From Anaeromyces robustus (taxonomy: Eukaryota; Neocallimastigomycota; Neocallimastigomycetes; Neocallimastigales; Neocallimastigaceae): a stretch of 64,000 nucleotides of DNA. A program made the position numbers and the translations under genes. A model generated the notes under the pieces. That model searched no databases, was not told where the DNA came from, and saw nothing but the letters and a program-made list of their open reading frames with translations. The stretch spans positions 61,001-125,000 of the forward strand of contig MCFG01000061.1 of the NCBI GenBank assembly GCA_002104895.1, read 5' to 3'. This document shows positions 9,534 through 19,976 of the stretch, piece after piece; the first letter of the stretch is position 1; each line of letters starts with the position of its first letter.

Positions 9534-10083
9534 CTCTATAAATAATAATAATTAGAACTAACATATATGGGTACCCATCTCTCATACATACACTACAGGT
9601 GCATCTGTAGGATGATGCTATTATGGCATATCGGTTCAACGTCGCCGCTCCACCTATTTTGTTACATTCTGCTTAAACATGGTTTTTATATATTCCTATT
9701 TAGTCTCTTTTTATCACGAGCATCAGAAAGGAACCTCTTTCTCCTCATAGTGATCGTAATTATTGGCATGGTGGACTGTAGACCCACTTAATTTCAACAT
9801 AAAATTATAACTGGAGACTACACACATCAAGCCTAAAAGAATCAAAATGTAGTACTGATGTTAAGTAGGTAACACGTATAAGGAAAGCCTTTTGAATATC
9901 ATAGGTAGTAACATAATACACCTAGGATAGAAACCTTATATACGTAAACACAATCTTTTTATACCTTTTTTAGATCCAAAGTCCTCACAATTATAATAAT
10001 GCCAATGCACCAACTTAGAACAAGCACCGGTCTAGAACCTGTGTCAATCGAGTATTTAATGACCCCCGCCAACCGCTCTACCC
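9534..10083 (-). mobile_element. tRNA-derived SINE, minus strand
   Basis: This is a second island of unusually high GC. On the minus strand it begins GGGTAGAGCGGTTGG. A box TAGAGCGGTTGG (10069-10080) and B box GGTTCTAGACC (10029-10039) are 41 nt apart start to start, close to tRNA spacing. The B box sits in a T-arm-like hairpin (CACAGG/CCGGTG around loop TTCTAGA). This is a tRNA-like pol III head followed by about 450 bp of unrelated body. The 3' end is AT-rich (ATT-repeat-like tail near 9540-9556) rather than pure poly(A). ATTATGTAT occurs at both borders (9525-9533, 10084-10092), a candidate 9-bp duplication that could be chance in AT-rich DNA. No functional tRNA is implied: the acceptor stem is not formed and the anticodon arm is unclear. 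An ORF at 9567-9791 inside is taken as incidental. Confidence 0.7.
10029..10080 (-). promoter_or_regulatory. Internal pol III promoter (A and B boxes) of the SINE
   Basis: A box TAGAGCGGTTGG is at 10069-10080 and B box GGTTCTAGACC at 10029-10039, both on the minus strand. Both fit tRNA-type consensus with one or two deviations. Confidence 0.7.
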
Positions 10084-10350
10084 ATTATGTATTTTTACAT
10101 AAAAGTAATTACAATTACAATACGTAATACCAATTACTGAAACAAAATTGTTTAAAAATTTCCTTAAAAAATTAATAAATCGATAAAGTAATATGTCATA
10201 TGTTATATTACGACATAAAAACTATTTAAGTTTTTGTTCTATTTCTGAAGACTTTTAATCAATTTTAATTTTATTAGTAAAAATATTTATCTATATTAGT
10301 ATTATTATATAATAATATTATATACTACATATTTTTTTCTTAAAAAAAAT

Positions 10351-10366
10351 TAGTATAAAAAGGAGG
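10351..10366 (+). promoter_or_regulatory. Candidate TATA element upstream of secreted-family gene 2
   Basis: TAGTATAAAAAGGAGG lies about 200 bp upstream of the ATG at 10563, comparable in word and distance to the site before 4225. Weak evidence in AT-rich DNA. Confidence 0.25.
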
Positions 10367-10562
10367 TAAATTCCAAAAAAAAAAAAAAAAAACTATTCTA
10401 AAAAAAAAAATAATAAAAATAAAAAGTATAAAATTTAATATAGTTATAAAAAAATTAACTTTAAGATTAGTAAATATAAATTTGTATATATATAATGAAA
10501 AATTATATAATTATCCTTTTTTTTTATTAATCTTAATTTAATAAAGTTTCTTTTCTTTTAAA

Positions 10563-11054
10563 ATGAGAATGGTAAAGAGAATTGTATATACAATTTATTT
10601 CATAATATTATTATGTATTCTTAAGGCCTATGCTGGTGATGGTGATCTTTTTTTTCCACAAAATATGAATAATTTTGTTATGACAAAAGAATGCAATGGT
10701 CAAACAAATACATGGAGTTTAAACAATTGTAGATTTAATAAATATCTTGGCGAAAATGTTTATTGTGATGTATATATTAATGGAAAAAAATATATTGCAA
10801 GAATGTATCCTCATATAAGATCTTTTAGTCATATAGATAATGGATTAGAAACTTATAAAGTTATTACAAATGTTAAATTATACAGACGTCGTGAAGATAC
10901 TAGTTTAGCTGAAACGAGCACAGCTATTGATTTAGGATGCGTCAATTTACCATTTAGTAAAGTAATAAATTTAAGTACTATAAAAGAATTTCGGTTCGAC
11001 CTTAATGATGACCGAAAAGTGAGAGTCAGATACGATGCGGTTGCTGTTTACTAA
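10563..11054 (+). CDS. Small secreted protein, tandem family member 2
   Basis: A 163-residue intronless ORF paralogous to 7346-7792 and, more closely, to the broken copy at 12514. The signal peptide covers residues 1 to about 24 (FIILLCILKAYA). The mature part has four cysteines (44, 56, 68, 126) at conserved positions. The motifs LFFP, ECNG, W.LNNCRFN, VYCDVYINGKKYIAR, NVKLYRR and LGCVNLPFS, and the terminal AVY, recur. Relative to the copy at 12514 it carries a 12-bp insertion just after the ATG (MRMVKRIVY versus MRIVY), so translation could begin at codon 1 or at the Met at codon 3. I do not recognise the family. Strong conservation of cysteines and C terminus among otherwise diverged copies suggests a folded, selected secreted domain. 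Confidence 0.85.
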   Translation: MRMVKRIVYTIYFIILLCILKAYAGDGDLFFPQNMNNFVMTKECNGQTNTWSLNNCRFNKYLGENVYCDVYINGKKYIARMYPHIRSFSHIDNGLETYKVITNVKLYRRREDTSLAETSTAIDLGCVNLPFSKVINLSTIKEFRFDLNDDRKVRVRYDAVAVY

Positions 11055-11819
11055 TGATATGGATTGGCTATATGAAAAAAAAAACAATAATTTATTAATA
11101 TATATATAAATAAATCTATATATATTAATTAAATGTTTTTTTTTATTTAAATAAATAAATTAATATATAATTTAGAACATAAAAAATTAAAAAAAAAATT
11201 TAAAATATTTCATAAAAAGTAAAAAAAAAAAAAAAAAAAAGAAAAGAAAAAAAAAGATATAAATAATAGTTAAAAAATATACTAAAAATTAAAAATAAAA
11301 ACATTGATTATTTTTTTTTTATTTTATTTTTATTTTTATTTTTTTAGATTTTTTTGTTTAGAATTTCAATATGTTTTACTATAATATTATTTTATTTTTA
11401 TGTTTTTGTAAAATTTTAATATGTTTTAATACTACGGTTAATATTTTATATTAATTTCATAATATTTAATGTATATATACATTAAATATATTAAAAAAAA
11501 AAGAAATAGAAATAAAAATAAAATAAAAAATGAATAAAAGTATATTTATGTTTATTTTTATTAAAAAAAATCAGATAAAACTTTTATATATGTTTTATGA
11601 TATACTTTTTTATCAACTATCGCTTTTATTTATATATATATATATATATATATACAAAATTTTAATGATATGTAGTATATATTATTGAAATAAATTAAAA
11701 GTTATGACGATTCAATAAAATATTTTATTAATAAATGAAAATGAAATAAAACTTTTTTATTATTAATAAATTTAAATAATTTTTATCTTAAAAAAAATTT
11801 TAAGATTTTATTATTAAAT
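11055..11819. other. AT-rich spacer
   Basis: Homopolymers, plus TATATA repeats near 11630-11654. No gene signal. Confidence 0.65.
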
Positions 11820-12064
11820 AAATGAATAAACTATATTTAATAATAAAGATTTATGATATTTATCTTCTGATTTCTTTTTCCTTGGTTTCTATATTATCTT
11901 TATTTGGATCAATTCATAGTGTCTTTTTGGTAAATTACATTTTCTTATAATAATTATAATTATTTATTATAAGTGATTATACATGGAGTGTTGTTCATGT
12001 TTATCATAAAGAAATGACAAGTACTGAAGATGAACCAGTTGAGAAAGCATCTGAGCAAGTGTAA
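11820..12064 (+). pseudogene. Coding-like relic, C-terminal fragment of an unidentified protein
   Basis: A short GC-richer, coding-looking stretch. One frame of 11861-11929 reads a hydrophobic helix (LLISFSLVSILSLFGSIHSVFL) followed by GTAAAT. Further on, 11975-12063 reads DYTWSVVHVYHKEMTS then an acidic tail and a stop. A short intron with AG near 11972-11973 would nearly join them, but the phases do not match, so I see a broken remnant. A weak resemblance of DYTW to the DDFSW motif of chitin synthase C termini is not enough to name it. Confidence 0.35.
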
Positions 12065-12513
12065 TACTAATAAATTTTTAGTATCTTCGATTAAGGAAGT
12101 AAAGATAATTAAAATTATTCAAAAAAAATAAAAAAAAAAAATAAATTTTTTTATAGAAAAAATAATATAAATAAGCAAAAGAATTTTTAATAGATTTAAA
12201 AAATAAGATGTAATATAAATTCTATGTAATTTCTATTTTATTATCTCTTTTTTTTTAATCTTTATTATTTAATTAAATTTTAATATTAAAAGTTCTAAAG
12301 AGTTTTCTATAATAGAATTATTATTAATTTATATATATATTTAATATAATAATAATATATATAATATATTATTTATTATTAAAAAATATTATTAATAAAA
12401 AATTAATTAATTGATTTTCATTCTAACAAATTATTCATTTACCTTTTTTTTTATTATTATTATTAATTTTAATTTAATATAGTTTCCTTTTTTTTTTTTT
12501 TTTTTTTCTGAAA
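12065..12513. other. AT-rich spacer upstream of broken secreted-family copy
   Basis: Homopolymers only, ending in a T-run shortly before the ATG at 12514. Confidence 0.6.
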
Positions 12514-12996
12514 ATGAGAATTGTATATACAATTTATTTTATAATTTTATTATGTATTCTTAAAACCTATGCTGGTAATAATGATGTTTTTTTTCCAAAA
12601 AACATGAATAATTTTGTTATGAAAAGACAATGTAATGGTAAAACAAATACATGGAAATTAGTTAATTGTTGATTCAATACAAAAAATGACGGAATTGTTT
12701 ATTGTGATGTATATGGTGAAGGAAAAAAAAATATTGCAAGAATGTATTCTGAGATAAGGATTTCTAATAATTCTAAACCTATTACCATAGAATATTATAA
12801 AGCAATTAAAAATGTTAAATTATACAGACGTCATGAAGATGAGAGTTTAAGTGAAACCAAAATAGCTATTGATTTGGGATGTGTCAATTTTCCATTTAGT
12901 AATGGAAAATATTTTAAGAATTATAGAGAATTTCATTTCGAATTTAATGATAATCGAACTTTAAATCTCCTATTCAGAACGGTTGCTGTTTACTAA
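12514..12996 (+). pseudogene. Small secreted protein, tandem family member 3, one in-frame nonsense codon
   Basis: The sequence aligns along its full length with the gene at 10563: signal peptide (IVYTIYFIILLCILKTYA), FFPKNMNNFVM, QCNGKTNTWKLVNC, VYCDVYGEGKK, IARMY, NVKLYRRHEDESLSETK, AIDLGCVNFPFSN and terminal AVY. A TGA at 12670-12672 replaces the AGA (Arg) codon that follows the second conserved cysteine in both intact paralogues. All 161 codons otherwise remain in frame, so inactivation would be very recent. Alternatives are a sequencing error or stop readthrough. The downstream open frame alone starts at an internal Met (12742) and would lack the signal and three cysteines. Confidence 0.85.
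12670..12672 (+). other. Premature TGA (AGA to TGA) in the secreted-family copy
   Basis: Context TGT TGA TTC AAT, versus TGT AGA TTT AAT in the 10563 gene. One A-to-T change explains it. Confidence 0.85.
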
Positions 12997-13192
12997 TAAT
13001 ATAGATTAGTTATATAATATAAAAAAAAAAAAAAAGGAAAAAACACAATATTTTATTAATTTAATATTTAAATAAATAAATATATATTAATGAAATATTG
13101 CTTTTTATTAAATAAATAAATAAATAAATAAATAAATTGATTTATAATTTGTAACATAAAAAATTAAGAAAAAAAATTGAAATATTTCAATA

Positions 13193-13241
<49 letters not shown>

Positions 13242-13988
13242 TATATATATATAAATAATAGTTGAAAAATATAATATTACTAATTAAAAATAAAAAAAAT
13301 TGCTTTAATAATTTATAAAAAAATAATATATATATATATATATATATATATTTATTTTATTTTTATTTTATTTTATATTTTTATTTTATTTTTATTTTAT
13401 TTTATAATTTTTTTTTAAAAATTTCAAATATGTTTTATAATTAAGTACTAGGTTTTATTTTTTAAGTACTGGGTTTTATTTTTTGTAATAATTTAAAACA
13501 TATAATAGATAATTTCATTGGTTTAAAAATTATTTTAAAACATATTTTAAATATTTCATTAGTTTAAAGTATTATTAATTTATGTTTTGTTTTTATTATA
13601 ATTATTTTTTAATTTTATATAAAAATACACATAATATACATATATAAAAATTTTAAAAATTTTTAAAAAATTTTATATGAAATACGGATAGTGTGTTAAT
13701 GGTGTAACTGATATTCTTCTTTGTACTCTTTTAATAAAATTTCATTTAAGTTGATCTTTTATTATTATTTTTTTTTTTCTATTGATTTATGGATTTATTT
13801 GATATTTATTATTAATAAATTAAGAAATGTTATATTTTTTTTAAAAGAATCAATAATAATAATAATAAAAAACACAACATTTAAAAAAATAAACTAAATA
13901 AATAATTAATAACTAATATACTAATAATATAAAGAACAATTTTTTTATCTACCTTATATTTATTTATTTATTTATTTATTTATTAATT

Positions 13989-14040
<52 letters not shown>

Positions 14041-15169
14041 TTAATTATTATTTATTTATTAATTATTATTTATTTATTTATTTGTTTACTTATTTATTTA
14101 TTTACATATTTATTTATTTATTTATATAATTATTAATTTATTTGTTTATTGGTTTGTTTGTTTGTTTTTTTTTATTTTAGTATATCTTAAAAATAAATAA
14201 AATATTAAAATAAAATAAAAAAAAAAAAAAACATTTATATTTATTAAATTTTCTTCCCTTTTAAGGAAATTTTTTTTTTCAATTTTTGTATTTATAGAAT
14301 AATAGATTATTCTAAATATATATAAAATAAAATAAAATAAAATAAATATTTATCATCATTAAAAATAATATATTATTATATGTAAAATAATACATATAAT
14401 AATAATATATTATTTTACATATATATTAAAGTTATTATTTATGTATATGTATTTATAGAATATTAATTAATAATTACTATGGATGGAATAAATAATCAAT
14501 TAAATAAATATCCTAATTTTTAATAATTTTCTTTCTTTTAAACATAACTATAATTTAATTTAACAATTCATATATACTTCACATAATTTCAAAAATATAT
14601 TTTAGTAACAATATATAATGATATATATTGTAAGCATAATATTGTAACGTTTTTTTTTTATTAATATATAATATGTTTAATATTATATCTTAAATTATTT
14701 TATTGATCCTTCTTTGTATTAAAATTTTTTATCCCAAATAAACCATTAATTTCCTTTTTTTTCTTTTTTTTTTCTTTTATAGGAAAAGGATATACCAAAT
14801 TTAATCTCTTAATCTCTTAAGTAAAATAATTGAAATAAATTCTATTTTAATATTAATCAATTTTTTCAAGCAATGTATTATTTAATATTAAATATATATA
14901 TGTATTTTATATAATATTAATATTTTTAATACTATATATTATATAGTATTAAAAAAAATATTATATATTATATTATCGTTATTATGTTTTATATATATAT
15001 AATAAATTAATTTATTATTCAATTCTAATCTTTTCTAATTTATTATAATCTATTCTATTATATAGTATATATATGTATGATATATATACATTAATAATAT
15101 TTAGTTAATAATTTATTCATTAAAATAGTAATATAAATACATAATATTTTGTTGTTAGTGTTGTTTTTT
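12997..15169. other. Gene desert with simple repeats
   Basis: It contains an A-run (about 13199-13239), TA repeats (about 13328-13350), a long TTTA array (about 13960-14150) and poly(A)/(T). No coding or RNA signal seen. Confidence 0.65.
13961..14125. repeat. (TTTA)n arrays with interruptions
   Basis: Mostly TTTA tetranucleotides, interrupted several times by TTAATTATTATT. Confidence 0.85.
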
Positions 15170-15400
15170 TCATCTGGAGAAATATGTCTACTTTAGTGTA
15201 GCTTCAAGACAAGATGTGGCAAGTGGATATCAACAAGTTCAACGAGTAAATTGAGTGGTATAGTAATAGAAAGTAGTAAAAGACGAGATCAAACAATACA
15301 ATCAATTGGTGGTGATGGGCTTGGAGAAGAATTTCATAGAGTTGAGATGATTTCAATTGTAAATGACTTGATATGGTTTAGACCTTATTATATTAAATAA
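15170..15400 (+). pseudogene. Coding-like relic, unidentified
   Basis: An isolated patch of near-normal GC. One frame is open from 15197 to a TAA at 15398-15400 (67 codons) and reads like protein: KLSGIVIESSKRRDQTIQ, GGDGLGEEFHRVEM, IVNDLIW. Just upstream another frame reads YFSVASRQDVASGYQQVQRV, suggesting one frameshifted fragment. There is no start codon in the open frame and I do not recognise the family. Probably an exon-sized gene fragment or retroposed piece. Confidence 0.4.
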
Positions 15401-16268
15401 ACTTTTTAATAAAATATTATTTATTTATTATTAAATCAATCAATTATATTCTTGGTTAATAAACTAATTAAATTAAAATTTAAAGTTTATGTTAAGTTAC
15501 CACATAAAATTAATTTAATTTTTTGAAAAAAAAAATAAAATAAAATGAAATGAGACGGATAAAAATAAAAATAAAAAATAAAAATAAAAAAAAAAGAAAA
15601 ATCTTATCTATGAAACCTATTTAATAATCTCATTATATAATTACATTTTTTATTAATAATATGAAAGTTAATTTTTTATATAATGAAATGAACTTTTATT
15701 ATAATATAATTTTGATAATCACCGATATCAATATATAATATTATTATATATCTATCTTAATATTACTGATAATGTTAAAAAAAAATTTTTTTAAATTAAT
15801 AATATATTTTTATTAAAATAAATAAATAAATTAAAATAAATAAAAAAAAAACTTTTGTTGACATTTATTAAAAAATTTTATAAAAAAAAATGAAAAAAAA
15901 AAAAAAAAATAAATATAAAAAAAAACTTTATTTTTTATTTTGTTACACAATAATTTTTTAATATTATATTAAATTTATACTGCAACTTTACAAAAAATTA
16001 ATACTTTTTTTTTTTTTAAAATATAAATTTAAAATATTAAAATGAAAATAAAAAATGATAGTACTAATGTCATTTATTATTATTATAATTATTATAATTA
16101 TAATTATTATTAAATCTGTTAATTTTATTATTTTTTTTTAAAAAAAATATTTAAGTTAAAAGACTTTTAATAATTAATTTTCCAAAATCTTTTTATTTTT
16201 TTATTTTTTATGATTCATGTATTTTAATATTTAAATTCAATAAAGTTGACGTACAAATTGTGTGCCAT

Positions 16269-16299
<31 letters not shown>

Positions 16300-17036
16300 T
16301 ATTTTTTAAAATTTAATATAAAGATAAAGATAAAGATGAAACATATAAAATAATATATATTAATAATAATTATTATAATGAATATTTATTATTATTTTTA
16401 ATATTTAATTATTAATTATTAATTATTAATAATTATTAATATTATTACTTATTATTATGGATAAATAAAAAAAAAAAAAAAAAGGATATAAATGTAAAAA
16501 TGATGAAATTGTTGTAATTATGAGTCATAATTATAATAAAATAATAATATATATTTATAATATATTATAAAATATATTATAAATATAATATATTATGAAT
16601 AGATAATAACCTTTAAATTAATTAATAAAAATTCCTTTTTTTTTTTTTTTTTTTTTTTTTTCTCTACTGAATTTCATTCTACCACTTTCTCTTTCTTTAT
16701 ATATAAATAAATTTAAAAAAATTTAAAAATATAATCAAAACTATTTATTTTTAAATTTATTATTAAATTTTTTAATAATGATTAAAAAATTCAATAACCA
16801 GAAAAAATCTAAAAATGAAAAAAAAATGTTTTATTATAATATTAATAATAATAATATGTTTTTTTTTTTTTTTTGTTTTTTTTTTTTTTTTTTTATTATT
16901 TTTTTTATTATTTTATTTATATATTTATATTTATATTTATATATTTTATTATGTTTTACATAAAAAATAAAAAAAAGAATGATATATGTTTCTGTTATTT
17001 TTATAAGAATAATTAACTAATTTTTTTTTTTTAAAA

Positions 17037-17037
<1 letters not shown>

Positions 17038-17083
<46 letters not shown>
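17038..17083. repeat. (TAA)n microsatellite
   Basis: About fifteen units. Confidence 0.85.
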
Positions 17084-17085
<2 letters not shown>

Positions 17086-17125
17086 GAATAACATTATGAC
17101 ATGCTTCATGACTTAATGATGAATA

Positions 17126-17159
<34 letters not shown>

Positions 17160-18949
17160 TATCTTTTATTCTTATAAATATAAATAATTATTGATATTTA
17201 CTAATTGTTATTTGTTATTTATTATTTGTTATTTGTTATTTGTTATTTGTTTTTTATTTTTTTTTTCTGTTGTTGTTGTTGTTATTATTATTAAATGTTT
17301 GTTATTAAAATATTTAATATTATGTTTTATTAATAAGACTTATTGTTTGTTTAGTAAATTGTTATTAATTGTTGATTGTTGTTATTTGTTTGTTGTTGTT
17401 ATTTGTTTATTTGTTTGTTTTATGTTTTTATTTTTATTTTTATTTTTTTTTCGTTATATATTTTATTTATTTAATATTTACTGTTGGTTATTTATTGTTT
17501 GATTAATTGTTATTTTATTTTTATTTTATTTATTATTAATTATTTATTTAATATTTAATATTTATTTATTTTTATTTTATTTTTTTTTTTTTATTAATGA
17601 TTTTTTGATCAATTATTAATTTATTGTATAAAAGAAGTTTTTTTTTTTTTTTTTTTAGTTTGTTTGTATCTTTTGTGTTACAATTGAAATTATTATTATT
17701 ATTATTAAATTTTTTTTTTTTTTTTTTTTTTTTGATGTGTGTTTCATGTTTGTGTTTTACTTTTTTTTTTTTTTTTTAATTTAATATTCATTAAATATAA
17801 CACAACTACTTTTTTTTTTTTATTATTATTATTCTTTCGTTCTTTCTTTCGTTTTTTCTTTTTCTTTTTTTTTCTTAATTTAAATATTAATTAGAATTAT
17901 TTATATTATTATATTATTATATTATTATATTATTTCCTTTATATATATTATATATATTATATATATATAATTTTTTTTTTTTTTTTACTTTATATAAATA
18001 ATACATTTTTATATAATTTCTTTTATTTTTTTTTTTGTTTTTTGTTTTTTCATATAATAAAAATAATTATAATAAATAATAAATAAATATATAAAAGGAA
18101 AGAGAAAAAAAGAAAAAATAAAAAAAAAAAAAAAAAGAAAAAAATGTATATAATAAAAAAAATGATATAGCACTAACATTAATTATCATTATCATTATTA
18201 TTATATCAGTTAATTTTATTATTATTATTATTATTTTTTCTTTCTTTTTTTTTTTTTTTTTTTTTTCTTTTCTTTTTCTTTCCTTTTTTATTCTTCTTTC
18301 CAAAAAAAAAAAATTAATAATAATAATATAAATAATAAATATATATCAAATATTTTATTATATATATGTAAATATTAGCTTTATATATATATAATTAAAA
18401 ACTTTTTTTTTTTTAGACTAAGATGATAAGTTATAAAAAAAAAAAAAAGTGTTATGTGATATATTTAATAAAGATTAAAATAAATAATAATAGTTAAAAA
18501 GAAAAATAAATAAATATAAAAAAAAAAAAAGAAAAAAATAATAATAATAACAATAATTTCAAATTTTGAAATTATCATTTTTTAAAACTTTTTTTTTTTT
18601 TTTTTTTAAATAAATAATTTGACTTATTTTATTATTTTTCGTTATAATCGAATAAATTATAAAATAGGATTTTTAATAAATAAATAAATATAAATGAAAA
18701 GAAATGAATACTAAAAAAAAAAAAAAAAAAACAAAAAAAAAAAAAAAAATAAAATAAAATTAACATAAAATAAATAAATAAATATTACATCAAATATAAT
18801 GAATTATTATAATAATAATAGAAAAAAAAGAAAAAAAATTCTTTTGTTTTTTAGAATTTTAATGTTGTTGTTGTTGTTATTTTAAATTTGTTTTCTTTCT
18901 TTCATTTGTTATTTAATAAATTCATCATTTTATCTGCTGTAATTTTTTT

Positions 18950-18951
<2 letters not shown>

Positions 18952-19006
<55 letters not shown>
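18952..19006. repeat. T55 homopolymer
   Basis: Fifty-five consecutive T residues, the longest pure run noticed in the window. Confidence 0.85.
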
Positions 19007-19010
<4 letters not shown>

Positions 19011-19976
19011 TTCATTTACCATAAATAGATTTAAATAATAATTAATAAATTAAACAAAAAAAAAAAAAAAAGATTATATATTTACTATTAATAATATATA
19101 TATATATAAAAAAAAAAAGAATAATTAATGGTCACTTAATTTACTGGTTGATAATTTAAATAAATAATTTGTTTTTAATAATTACTGTAATTAAATAAAT
19201 AATGATAATTCTAATAAATAAATATTGATTCATTTTTTTTTTTCAATTTTTTTTTCTGTTTTTTTGGTTTTTTGATTTGTTGTTTTTTGATTTTTTTTTT
19301 TTTTTTTACCTTTTTGTTTTTTGAACTATTTTTTTCTTCTTCTATTTTTCGATTTTTTTTTATTCTTGTTTTTTTTTTTTTTTTTTTTTTTAATTTTTTG
19401 ATCTTTTTATCGAGTGTATTATTTTTCATTATATATAATTACCTCTTTTAAATATTCTGTTTTTTAAGATAATTGGTTCTACTAATAAAAAATGATTATA
19501 ATTTTTCCGATAATTTGAAAAATTACATCATAATAAATAAATAATTCTAAAGTCTTATATTTGTATTAAAAAAATCTACTCTAAAAAAAATATATGTATA
19601 TATTTGAAAACTATCTATTGTTTAAATAATATAAATAAAAATTAATTGATTCATATAAATATTGATCATCTTGTAATTATTTTTTTTTTTTTTTTTTTGT
19701 TTATCAATCATTTAAATAAAAATTTCATCAATATCCTTTTTTTTTTCTTTCTTTTTTTCTTTTTTTTTAATTCTTTGTTGTTTTGTTAGTTTCCCTTCAA
19801 TTTCTCTCCATTCATATTTATTTGATAATTTCTTTTTTTTTTTTTTAAATCAATTGTTTTTTTTTTTTTGTTAAAATATAATTTAAAAAAAAAATAATAA
19901 TAAATTAGGAATTAAAATATTATTATATATATAATAATAATAATATTTTAATTATGATATTTATGAATTATCAAAT

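Larger units (their letters stand above)
15401..19976. other. Gene desert dominated by homopolymers and trinucleotide repeats
   Basis: It contains (TAA)n at about 17038-17083, (ATT)n at about 17128-17160, TGTTATT-rich DNA at about 17200-17420 and multiple T-runs, including T55 at 18952-19006. Open frames here are low-complexity Phe, Lys or Ile runs and are not called. Confidence 0.65.

Noticed and set aside
9567-9791. 74-codon ORF with hydrophobic C-terminal stretch
   Set aside because: It lies inside the tRNA-headed SINE, on the opposite strand, with no signal or domain. The relatively GC-rich element lacks stops by chance.
10029-10083. Possible functional tRNA gene
   Set aside because: A and B boxes are present, but no 7-bp acceptor stem can be drawn and the anticodon arm is not clear. 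Better read as a SINE head.
16778-17502. Phe/Leu/Cys-rich ORFs on the plus strand
   Set aside because: Entirely made from T-runs and TGTTATT repeats, with no start context or domain.
18067-19429. Lys-rich ORFs on the minus strand
   Set aside because: Products of A-run/T-run homopolymers only.
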